This document shows positions 1 through 5,145 of a stretch of 5,257 nt of DNA, piece by piece. The translations under genes were made by a program, and so were the position numbers. How positions within the stretch are numbered: position 1 is the stretch's first letter; each line of letters opens with the position of its first letter. The stretch is taken from contig JALSYJ010000042.1 in assembly GCA_027071965.1 (NCBI GenBank), positions 1 to 5,257 on the forward strand, given 5' to 3'. This DNA comes from Robiginitomaculum sp. (GTDB lineage: Bacteria; Pseudomonadota; Alphaproteobacteria; Caulobacterales; Maricaulaceae). Under the pieces are notes generated by a model. The model made no database searches, was not told the origin of the DNA, and worked only from the letters and a program-made list of their open reading frames with translations.

Positions 1-1098
1 TTGCAAAGCCGTCTCAACAAAGTCAGCCTGAGCATCTCCTAGCATCCGGCGTTTAACATCACCCAATAACTCAGTTTCAAATATCCGTAATTTTTCCTGC
101 ACCTCCGGATCGTCCGGATCAGCATTTGCAGCTACCGGAAATTGCGTAAAGTCAACAGGCTTTGAGCGCCCGGAAAGCCTAGTTTCAAGCATAATAAGCC
201 GAGCCAGATTGCCAAAATCAAATTGCCGGTAATTAGCAGTTCGCGGCAGACCCAAAGCCGGCTCACGGGTCGCAGTCCAATCATAAAATGCCTGCAGGGA
301 AGCAGCCTCACGGCTTGCCCAGTCTCCTTGAGCTTCAGGATTGTGATTCTCAGCCCCGCCGCGCCAGCTATCATTAGCTGTTTCATGGTCGTCCCAGCTC
401 ATTATCCATGGCGCTACCTTATGTGCTGCCTGCAGATCGGGATCCCGGTGATATTGAGCATAACGCATGGCGTAGTCCTCATAGGTTACACATTCATGCT
501 CCGGCTCCGGAATCCGGCCCAGAGCCACAGCATCTTCGGTTGCGTAACCTCCAAGTCCATATTCATAAATATAATCGCCCAGCGCCAGCACTGCATCTAC
601 CGGATCAGACTTGGCAATATGGGCATAGGAATGAAAATATCCCGCCGGATGATTGGAGCACGACACCACTGCCAATGAAATTTTTTCCACTGGCCCCAAA
701 GCAAGGGTTTTGGTTCGGCCCACATCTGAGGTGGATCCATCATATAAAAACCGGTAAAAATACTCCGTGCCGGCCTGCAATCCGATTGCATCAACTTTCA
801 TCGGCTGGTTCTTCCCGGAAGGAACCATAAGCTTTCCTGATAAAACCAGAGATGAAAACTGCTGGTTTTCAGCAATCTCCCAACGCAGTTCCCCACCGCC
901 TTTTGCTACACATGTCCACAGGATAACCCGATCCGCCAAGGGGTCTCCAGAGGCAATTCCGTGTCTAAACACTTCACTGTCATCGGCTGATTTTTGAGGC
1001 TTTGCCTTGCGGCCGCATGCAGTAATTCCAAGCATGCCAACTCCGCCAACCCCTAATGCAGCCCGGCGTGTGTAGCCATTGTCGTTATTTTTCTTCAT
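1..1098 (-). CDS. phoD: PhoD-like alkaline phosphatase/phosphodiesterase, Tat lipoprotein (3' end off window)
   Basis: The first 366 residues of a PhoD-family metallophosphoesterase are present; the gene runs off the left edge with no stop. Family members hydrolyse phosphate mono- and diesters outside the cytoplasm using an Fe/Ca centre. The N-terminus has a twin-arginine motif (T10-R11-R12-A13-A14-L15), a hydrophobic stretch, and a lipobox I25-T26-A27-C28, so export by Tat and lipidation at C28 is likely. Family signatures follow in order: FRHGIASGDP (44-53), a Cys-containing metal-site strand (SCSNHPAGYF, C147), GDYIYEYG (174-181), SWDDHETAND (234-243), LIMLETR (301-307) and MLGDAQADF (352-360). 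The position normally LDTR reads LETR here. The ATG at 1098-1096 has AGGA ten bases upstream. The gene is divergent from the pseudouridine synthase gene with a 54-base spacer. The family call is firm. The substrate is unknown, and the missing C-terminus could not be checked for its remaining metal ligands. Confidence 0.93.
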   Translation of the reverse strand, partial: MKKNNDNGYTRRAALGVGGVGMLGITACGRKAKPQKSADDSEVFRHGIASGDPLADRVILWTCVAKGGGELRWEIAENQQFSSLVLSGKLMVPSGKNQPMKVDAIGLQAGTEYFYRFLYDGSTSDVGRTKTLALGPVEKISLAVVSCSNHPAGYFHSYAHIAKSDPVDAVLALGDYIYEYGLGGYATEDAVALGRIPEPEHECVTYEDYAMRYAQYHRDPDLQAAHKVAPWIMSWDDHETANDSWRGGAENHNPEAQGDWASREAASLQAFYDWTATREPALGLPRTANYRQFDFGNLARLIMLETRLSGRSKPVDFTQFPVAANADPDDPEVQEKLRIFETELLGDVKRRMLGDAQADFVETALQ

Positions 1099-1108
1099 TA
1101 GCAAACCG

Positions 1109-1112
1109 TCCT
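1109..1112 (-). promoter_or_regulatory. Ribosome binding site of the phoD-like gene
   Basis: On the minus strand AGGA lies ten bases before the ATG at 1098. It is a weak but plausible Shine-Dalgarno. It supports that ATG over a possible TTG two codons upstream, for which the spacing would be only about four bases. Confidence 0.4.
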
Positions 1113-1117
1113 GCCCA

Positions 1118-1146
1118 TTGCGCTTTATTCACCTTCATCCTATTGC
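1118..1146 (+). promoter_or_regulatory. Possible promoter of the rluD-like gene, predicting a leaderless mRNA
   Basis: TTGCGC (1118-1123) and TATTGC (1141-1146) are separated by exactly 17 bases. The -35 fits the TTG-rich alphaproteobacterial pattern, while the -10 matches the TATAAT consensus at only three positions. The expected start seven bases after the -10 falls on the A of the ATG at 1153, and no Shine-Dalgarno is visible before that ATG. Promoter and leaderless start are both inferred. Confidence 0.3.
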
Positions 1147-1152
1147 AGAGCC

Positions 1153-2163
1153 ATGGCAAACAAAACCGCAAATATTAGAACACTAAGCGCCATTGAATAT
1201 GCCACTGGTGAGCGAGTAGACAGATATTTGGCAAGTCAATGGTCTGATTTGTCCAGAGCCAGAATTCAAGCGCTGCTGGCCGATGGAAAACTTCGCATTA
1301 ACGATCAAATAACTACCAGCGCCAAAACCAAGGTTCAAGCCAAGGACTGTTTTACCCTTCACGTTCCGCCACCAATCGCTGCCGAGCCAATAGCACAAAA
1401 CATTCCTTTGCAGATTTTGCACGAAGATGAACATTTGATCGTTCTTATCAAGCCCGCTGGATTAACAGTGCACCCTGCTGCCGGGAATTGGAACGGAACT
1501 CTGGTAAATGCGCTGCTGTTTCATTGTGCCGGTTCCCTTTCAGGAATTGGTGGGGTTGAAAGACCCGGCATTGTGCACCGTCTTGACAAGGATACCTCAG
1601 GTGTTTTGGTGGCGGCAAAATCAGATGCCGCCCATCAGGGATTATCAAAACAGTTTGCTGCCCACAGCGTAGAACGGGCATATCTGGCATTGACACGCGG
1701 CGCCCCCCTGCCACGGGAGGGACGCATTGAAACCCGCATCGCCAGATCACCCCATGATCGTAAAAAACAAGCGGTGATAAGAGACCCAAAGAGTAAGGCT
1801 GGCCGCCATGCTATTACCAATTACAAATGCCTGGCCCATTTTGGACAACAAAAATCCAGCCCCATCGGCACTCCGGCGGCAGCACTCGTGGAATGTCGGT
1901 TGGAAACCGGGCGCACTCACCAGATAAGGGTGCATCTGGCCCATATTGGATGCCCGGTTCTTGACGACCCGGTTTATGGCAAACATCGCGGTTATCGCAA
2001 ATTGCGCCGCCCAAATGGCGAAGCGGCCCCGGCCATTGGCCGTCAGGCTCTGCACGCCTGTAAATTAGGATTTGTGCATCCAATTACCAAGGAAAACTTA
2101 TACTTTGAAAGCCCCCTGCCCGATGATATGCAGGAATTACTGGACTTTATGCGAGGCCTTTAG
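1153..2163 (+). CDS. rluD: RluA-family 23S rRNA pseudouridine synthase (RluD-type)
   Basis: This is a complete 336-residue RluA-family pseudouridine synthase, which isomerises uridine to pseudouridine in rRNA. An S4 RNA-binding domain occupies roughly residues 18-70 (GERVDRYLASQ, RARIQALLADGKLRIND). The catalytic domain follows, with KPAGLTVHP (100-108) and the motif HRLDKDTSG (142-150), in which D145 is the expected nucleophile. Later come the conserved LETGRTHQIRVHLAHIG (250-266), DDPVYG (271-276) and RQALHA (297-302). S4 plus the KDTSG form and the VHP stretch favour RluD, which in E. coli modifies U1911, U1915 and U1917 in helix 69. RluC or another paralogue cannot be fully excluded. The length is typical. 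No Shine-Dalgarno precedes the ATG, but no other in-frame start lies nearby and the S4 domain begins about 17 residues in, so the start is reasonable. The stop is only about six bases from a repeat. Confidence 0.92.
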   Translation: MANKTANIRTLSAIEYATGERVDRYLASQWSDLSRARIQALLADGKLRINDQITTSAKTKVQAKDCFTLHVPPPIAAEPIAQNIPLQILHEDEHLIVLIKPAGLTVHPAAGNWNGTLVNALLFHCAGSLSGIGGVERPGIVHRLDKDTSGVLVAAKSDAAHQGLSKQFAAHSVERAYLALTRGAPLPREGRIETRIARSPHDRKKQAVIRDPKSKAGRHAITNYKCLAHFGQQKSSPIGTPAAALVECRLETGRTHQIRVHLAHIGCPVLDDPVYGKHRGYRKLRRPNGEAAPAIGRQALHACKLGFVHPITKENLYFESPLPDDMQELLDFMRGL

Positions 2164-2169
2164 ACTAGA

Positions 2170-2305
2170 GCATTTTTAGCAAAAGTAGGAAGCTCTTTTG
2201 TGCGCTACCGCGACGGCAAGCCTCGCTACTTGAGGAGTCTTTATCTGTCCTATCGCCTAGCGGCTACTTGAGGACGGGTTTTGCGGTTCAAAAATGGGAC
2301 AGATA
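2170..2305. repeat. Copy 1 of the composite palindrome
   Basis: The left arm is 2170-2199. The right arm is about 2276-2305, containing ggttttgcggttcaaaaatg. The tip gcattttt pairs with aaaaatg, and the inner gcaaaag pairs roughly with the ttttgc of the other arm. Between them lie hairpin unit 1 (2202-2237) and unit 2 (2247-2275). The left arm begins about six bases after the rluD stop. Confidence 0.7.
2247..2275. repeat. Nested hairpin unit 2
   Basis: The unit begins GTCCT and ends AGGAC, a perfect 5-base stem. Inside it, CGC-cta-GCG can form a second small stem. The 12-base tail gctacttgagga also occurs at 2225-2236 (unit 1) and 2359-2370 (unit 3). Confidence 0.6.
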
Positions 2306-2345
2306 TAGGTTTGCATTTTTAGCAAAAGTGGGAAGCTCTTTTAAT

Positions 2346-2371
2346 GTCCTACCGCTTCGCTACTTGAGGAC
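2346..2371. repeat. Nested hairpin unit 3
   Basis: This 26-base unit has the same GTCCT/AGGAC ends as unit 2 and the same gctacttgagga tail, with a shorter centre (accgcttcgc). Unit 1 (2202-2237) is a diverged relative starting gcgctaccgc. Confidence 0.6.
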
Positions 2372-2380
2372 TCTTTGCTT

Positions 2381-2410
2381 GCGCTACCGCCTAGCGGCTA
2401 TTTTACGCGC
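2381..2410. repeat. Nested hairpin unit 4
   Basis: The unit has outer GCGC ends and a perfect inner stem CCGC-cta-GCGG at 2388-2398. It shares the gcgctaccgc start with unit 1, but its right part is diverged (ctattttac in place of ctacttgag). Confidence 0.55.
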
Positions 2411-2483
2411 TGGTTTTGCGACTGTATAAATGCGACAAACAAAAGTTTAGAACAAATTTTAAGTATCTTGAGCGGGAAATGCA

Positions 2484-3410
2484 CTAGGCTCCAATTTGTT
2501 GCGCCAGGTGTTGATCGCCGCGAGCTTTTGCCAATGCTATTTGCTTCTGCCTCTCACTAAAGCGTTTTTTCTGGGCTTCGGAATGAGTTCCTGCGCATCT
2601 GGGACATGAAACACCTGCCTCATACAAGGGTGATGCCTTATCATCTTCGGTAATCGGAAACCGGCAGGCATGGCATAAATCATAGGAACCGGGCTGTAAT
2701 TGATGATCAACCGAAACCCGTTGATCAAAAACAAAGCATTCGCCCTGCCACAGGCTTTCCTCTTTGGGCACGGTTTCCAGATATTTCAAAATACCGCCTT
2801 CAAGATGATAAACCTCGTCAAAGCCTTCTTCCAGCGCCAGGGATGTAGACTTTTCACAACGTATGCCGCCGGTACAAAACATTGCCAGTTTTGGCTTGTT
2901 ATGCAGGCCACTTTGCGCCCGCAGCCATGCTGGGAATTCGCGAAAACTGGTAGTTTTGGGATTTATGGCACCCTTAAAGGTACCAATTTCCACCTCATAA
3001 TCATTGCGGGTATCCACCAACACCACATCATCGCGGGTAATAAGCTCATTCCAGTCAGAAGCAGAGACATATTTACCAACCTTTTTGGTTGGCGAGATTC
3101 CCGGCACACCCAAGGTAACAATTTCCTTTTTCAGCCGCACCTTCATCCGAAAAAACGGATTGGTGGCAGCATTAGCCTCCTTATGCTCCAGCGAGGCAAA
3201 CCCGGGAAGTGAGCGAATATGAGCCAACACCATATCTATGCCTTTGCGCGGCCCGGCAATAGTTCCATTAATACCTTCACTGGCAATCAAAAGGGTTCCA
3301 AAAACCTGATTTTGAATGCAGATCCGCAACAAATCTGCGCGGTATTCGGCAAAATCCGGCCAATCAACAAATTTATACAGTGCGGCAACAACGAACTTGG
3401 ACTGATCCAT
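2484..3410 (-). CDS. trhO: tRNA uridine-34 hydroxylase TrhO (rhodanese-domain, UPF0176)
   Basis: This 308-residue protein is TrhO (formerly YceA/UPF0176), which performs oxygen-dependent hydroxylation of U34 in tRNA to 5-hydroxyuridine, the first step towards cmo5U-type wobble modifications. The N-terminal UPF0176 domain contains FGTLLIASEGINGTIAG (37-53). The rhodanese domain spans roughly 115-215, with LVDTRNDYEVEIGTFKGAINP (131-151) and the active-site loop C179-TGGIR-C185. A C-terminal region carries WQGECFVFDQRV (221-232) and two Cys pairs, C246-x2-C249 and C269-x2-C272, probably a metal site. An ATG five codons upstream (3425) is in frame, but GGAGAAG (3422-3416) sits seven bases before the ATG at 3410 and nothing comparable precedes 3425, so 3410 is preferred. 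The gene has its own candidate promoter and is convergent with the rluD-like gene. Confidence 0.94.
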   Translation of the reverse strand: MDQSKFVVAALYKFVDWPDFAEYRADLLRICIQNQVFGTLLIASEGINGTIAGPRKGIDMVLAHIRSLPGFASLEHKEANAATNPFFRMKVRLKKEIVTLGVPGISPTKKVGKYVSASDWNELITRDDVVLVDTRNDYEVEIGTFKGAINPKTTSFREFPAWLRAQSGLHNKPKLAMFCTGGIRCEKSTSLALEEGFDEVYHLEGGILKYLETVPKEESLWQGECFVFDQRVSVDHQLQPGSYDLCHACRFPITEDDKASPLYEAGVSCPRCAGTHSEAQKKRFSERQKQIALAKARGDQHLAQQIGA

Positions 3411-3415
3411 GGCAT

Positions 3416-3422
3416 CTTCTCC
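3416..3422 (-). promoter_or_regulatory. Ribosome binding site deciding the trhO start
   Basis: GGAGAAG on the minus strand lies about five bases before the ATG at 3410 (eight from its GGAG). It falls inside the first codons of the longer reading frame from 3425. This placement argues that the longer start is not used. Confidence 0.6.
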
Positions 3423-3461
3423 CATTTAACATCTGCTAACAGGTGCAGGCTAAACCAGCTC

Positions 3462-3491
3462 CTTATAAACAGTCATTCAGCCCAAGGACAA
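3462..3491 (-). promoter_or_regulatory. Candidate sigma70-type promoter of trhO
   Basis: On the minus strand TTGTCC (3491-3486) is followed, after 18 bases, by TATAAG (3467-3462), which matches the -10 consensus at five of six positions. Transcription would start near 3455, giving an untranslated leader of about 45 bases before the ATG at 3410. This suggests that trhO is transcribed separately from the DUF2892 gene upstream. Confidence 0.45.
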
Positions 3492-3598
3492 GAGTTGAGT
3501 ATATGTATGAGATAAATTCTGTGCACTCGGCAGACAAGAGATAAAACCACTCCCGCTCCCTGTACGGCATAGATACCGGGAATATTTTAATCCATAAT

Positions 3599-3639
3599 AC
3601 GGGCACTTGATATAGACAATTTGTCAATATCAAACCCGT
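3599..3639. promoter_or_regulatory. 41-base interrupted dyad (operator or structured RNA, role unknown)
   Basis: Nested arms match in three blocks: ACGGG (3599-3603) with CCCGT (3635-3639), TTGATAT (3607-3613) with ATATCAA (3627-3633), and GACAA (3615-3619) with TTGTC (3621-3625). That makes 17 paired positions around T3620. The centre leaves almost no loop, which favours a DNA-level operator, though an RNA hairpin is possible if the innermost pairs open. No T-run follows on either strand, so it is not a classical terminator. It lies about 35 bases past the DUF2892 stop and about 110 bases upstream of the trhO -35. Confidence 0.6.
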
Positions 3640-3645
3640 TCAGAT

Positions 3646-3660
3646 GCTTGACTGACAAGC
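3646..3660. repeat. Small inverted repeat downstream of the DUF2892 gene
   Basis: GCTTG (3646-3650) and CAAGC (3656-3660) flank five bases. In the minus-strand mRNA this small stem would form about 15 bases after the DUF2892 stop. It is a weak candidate for a 3' end structure and has no T-tract. Confidence 0.3.
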
Positions 3661-3674
3661 CTGATAGAGAAAAC

Positions 3675-3878
3675 CTACTTAAAGGCGCTACCCGGTTTGG
3701 CCCCGAACAGTTTTAGAATTTTAGCCAAGGGACAAAACCCGGTAAAAGAGGCCTGTAACATATTGGCCCCCACAAAGGCGGTAAACAGCAACCAATATGG
3801 TGAGTAGATTTGTGATAACACAAGACTGGCCAGAATAAACACTCCTGCTATGGCAAAAACCATACGTTCAATAGACAT
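3675..3878 (-). CDS. Small YgaP-like / DUF2892 inner-membrane protein
   Basis: This 67-residue protein belongs to the DUF2892 (YgaP-type transmembrane domain) family. The family is often found with rhodaneses or in sulfur and persulfide detoxification operons; its biochemical role is not settled. Two hydrophobic helices are visible, at about 7-23 and 28-42, followed by the signature FTGFCPL (45-51, with C49) and a short basic tail. An in-frame ATG seven codons upstream (3899) gives 74 residues. The ATG at 3878 is preferred for three reasons: GGAGG lies five bases before it, the protein then begins MSIERMV as family members typically do, and the predicted transcription start (about 3903) leaves no leader for the longer form. 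The trhO gene next door also encodes a rhodanese domain but has its own promoter, so a functional link is only a possibility. Confidence 0.85.
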   Translation of the reverse strand: MSIERMVFAIAGVFILASLVLSQIYSPYWLLFTAFVGANMLQASFTGFCPLAKILKLFGAKPGSAFK

Positions 3879-3883
3879 TCTTT

Positions 3884-3888
3884 CCTCC
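3884..3888 (-). promoter_or_regulatory. Ribosome binding site deciding the DUF2892 start
   Basis: A strong GGAGG on the minus strand, five bases before the ATG at 3878, selects this start over the ATG at 3899. The longer start has only GAGGG three bases before it, and that would lie at or upstream of the predicted transcription start. Confidence 0.65.
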
Positions 3889-3906
3889 GAAACAGCCATA
3901 TACCCT

Positions 3907-3938
3907 CTAATATTAGCGAATACTTATAAAACATGCAA
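3907..3938 (-). promoter_or_regulatory. Promoter of the DUF2892 gene with a palindrome over the -10
   Basis: On the minus strand TTGCAT (3938-3933), a 17-base spacer and TAATAT (3915-3910) make a good sigma70-type promoter in the 53-base gap after the DUF2891 stop. The -10 sits inside the perfect 10-base palindrome CTAATATTAG (3907-3916), which could be a repressor site. DUF2892 genes in other proteobacteria are under the ArsR-family persulfide sensors BigR/SqrR, so such a regulator is one candidate. That is inference only. Confidence 0.5.
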
Positions 3939-3952
3939 GCAGCAGAAAAATA

Positions 3953-5107
3953 CTATCTTTTTGATGAGACCCCCCTTCCCGTAGTTAAATAAGTAGCAAA
4001 ACTACCAAGCCAGTGGGCGCCAGAATAATATTGTGCTGACAGGCCGGGCAAAGAGCTTTGCCGGTGTAAAATAGCTGCTTCCAGCAATGCATTTCTACGG
4101 TTATCATCGGGTTTTAATGACAGGGCAATCATTTCCAAATTCCACGCCCGCGATAAATTCAGCCCTTCCAAATGCACAAGCTTGCTGTCTGATTGGTCTA
4201 TTACCCTTCCGGGCAGCAACCATGTTGTGCCTGATTGTTTGGGGATTTGCGGTAAAAACCGTCCAAGCCAGGTACTGAATTGCTCCTGATCCAGAACCCG
4301 GCGCATCAGGTCAGCCTCCATCAAGCAGGGAGATAAAAAATCCTCCCCCGAGGGCTCAAATTCAAGCGGGCAGTTTTCATCCCTAGCATAAAAATCCACA
4401 GATATATTGTAAATGAGCTGTTCCATATTGGCATTACCGGCAGTGCGCGCCCAATCCAGTATCAGCGCAAATGAAAATGCCGTTGAGCGATGGGTGCCGC
4501 TACGCACCGGATATACCAGTTTCGGAATCCAGCCCGCAAGTCGCTGTGCCGCCAATGCCTCCAGTGGAGCCAGTGCATTTAGCCATCTTTTAGCATTAGG
4601 ATCATCCCATTCGCGTAATTCGGCGGCTAATTGTAATACCCAGGCCAAACCATAGGGGCGTTGAAAACTATCGCGGCCATTGGCTTTGAAATAGGCTGTT
4701 TCGCGTTCTATATTTGCCCTGGTCAAATTCCTGTCAAGAATTGCAATTGCGTCCTTCGCAAAAGATGCCCCCGGCTCATAGCGCAGTAAGCGTACCAATA
4801 ACCAATGACCATGCACCGAGGAATGCCAATCATAACAACCGTAAAATGCCGGGTGCAATTGTTTTGGTGACGATATGTCCGCTTCTGATTGCAGTGTATG
4901 AGAAAGCTTGTTCGGGTATTCACGAGAAACACAGGCAAGGGCCAGGTTGGCAAAATTAGTGCTGTGAGCCGGAGGCTGGCTATAATTTGGTACCGGAACT
5001 GGCGGTAAAACACTGCTGCATGCAACAAGAAGCAAAACCAGTCCGACCATAATTGGCGCCATCTTGGGCCGGCTAATTTCATATAAACGAGGTTTTTTCA
5101 GCTTCAA
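3953..5107 (-). CDS. DUF2891 family lipoprotein
   Basis: This 384-residue envelope lipoprotein of the DUF2891 family has no established function. The N-terminus is basic, followed by a hydrophobic stretch ending in the lipobox L27-V28-A29-C30, so type II signal cleavage at C30 is expected. A Pro-rich linker follows (about 31-47). The family block HPAFYGCYDWHSSVHGHW (85-102) is very clear. Later blocks are RPYGLAWVLQLA (150-161), YPVRSGTHRSTAFSFALILDWAR (199-221, key residues R202, H206), a Cys/Glu-rich segment at 246-265 (EPSGEDFLSPC), HLEGLNLSRAWNLEMIA (312-328) and HWLGSFATYL (365-374). Repeated helices with conserved W, H and D/E suggest an alpha-toroid, possibly carbohydrate-active, but that is a guess. 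The start is TTG at 5107 with AAAGGTGG upstream; the first in-frame ATG (residue 16) has no ribosome site. It lies 38 bases after pntB and is probably cotranscribed. Confidence 0.87.
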   Translation of the reverse strand: MKLKKPRLYEISRPKMAPIMVGLVLLLVACSSVLPPVPVPNYSQPPAHSTNFANLALACVSREYPNKLSHTLQSEADISSPKQLHPAFYGCYDWHSSVHGHWLLVRLLRYEPGASFAKDAIAILDRNLTRANIERETAYFKANGRDSFQRPYGLAWVLQLAAELREWDDPNAKRWLNALAPLEALAAQRLAGWIPKLVYPVRSGTHRSTAFSFALILDWARTAGNANMEQLIYNISVDFYARDENCPLEFEPSGEDFLSPCLMEADLMRRVLDQEQFSTWLGRFLPQIPKQSGTTWLLPGRVIDQSDSKLVHLEGLNLSRAWNLEMIALSLKPDDNRRNALLEAAILHRQSSLPGLSAQYYSGAHWLGSFATYLTTGRGVSSKR

Positions 5108-5111
5108 ACAG

Positions 5112-5119
5112 CCACCTTT
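5112..5119 (-). promoter_or_regulatory. Ribosome binding site supporting the TTG start of the DUF2891 gene
   Basis: AAAGGTGG on the minus strand ends four bases before TTG at 5107, with AAAGG at a spacing of seven. No ATG is in frame between the pntB stop and this TTG. A CTG four codons further upstream is in frame but would overlap the ribosome site. Confidence 0.45.
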
Positions 5120-5145
5120 CAGTGCATGGAGCCTAAGATCAGGCC

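Larger units (their letters stand above)
2313..2440. repeat. Copy 2 of the composite palindrome
   Basis: The left arm (2313-2342) differs from that of copy 1 by one base. The right arm (about 2411-2440) reads ggttttgcg and then diverges before aaatgcgacaaac, so it pairs less well than in copy 1. Between them lie hairpin unit 3 (2346-2371) and unit 4 (2381-2410). The tail aaaagtttagaac continues to about 2453 and may belong to the element. Confidence 0.7.
2164..2460. repeat. Composite palindromic repeat in two tandem copies, filling the convergent intergenic gap
   Basis: No gene is evident between 2164 and 2483. Instead there are two tandem copies of an element of about 143 bases. Each has a left arm (core gcatttttagcaaaag), two small internal hairpin units separated by a tcttt tract, and a right arm beginning ggttttgcg and ending near aaatg. 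The left and right arms are imperfect reverse complements, so each copy is a long palindrome with an inserted centre. The left arms (2170-2199 and 2313-2342) match at 29 of 30 positions. The arms resemble intergenic palindromes that are abundant in alphaproteobacteria; that link is from memory of the general pattern and was not searched. Lying between convergent stops, the hairpins could also end transcription from both sides, although no classical hairpin with a T-run is present. Confidence 0.8.

Noticed and set aside
223..830. Two long plus-strand open frames opposite the phoD-like gene
   Set aside because: They lie wholly antisense to a frame with clear PhoD motifs and show no recognisable protein features.
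1085..1138. Small upstream reading frame of 17 codons on the minus strand overlapping the start of the phoD-like gene
   Set aside because: It has an ATG and stop that would allow translational coupling, but its ribosome site abuts the ATG with no spacing, and its stop lies 13 bases into phoD. There is no independent support.
1448..2083. Several minus-strand open frames opposite the rluD-like gene
   Set aside because: They are shadows of a well-supported coding frame with conserved catalytic motifs.
2164..2460. CRISPR array
   Set aside because: The repeated units are few, of unequal length, internally palindromic and separated by similar rather than unique spacers, and there are no cas genes.
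2375..2560. Plus-strand open frame of 61 codons running from the repeat into trhO
   Set aside because: It starts inside repeat unit sequence and ends antisense to the trhO C-terminus, so it is not a credible gene.
2700..3515. Plus-strand open frames (170, 72 and 98 codons) opposite trhO and its leader
   Set aside because: They are antisense to a gene with firm family motifs. The last one begins inside trhO and extends into the intergenic region without a ribosome site or recognisable domain.
4723..5082. 119-codon minus-strand frame within the DUF2891 gene
   Set aside because: It overlaps the lipoprotein gene in another frame. The lipoprotein frame carries the signal peptide and the DUF2891 blocks.
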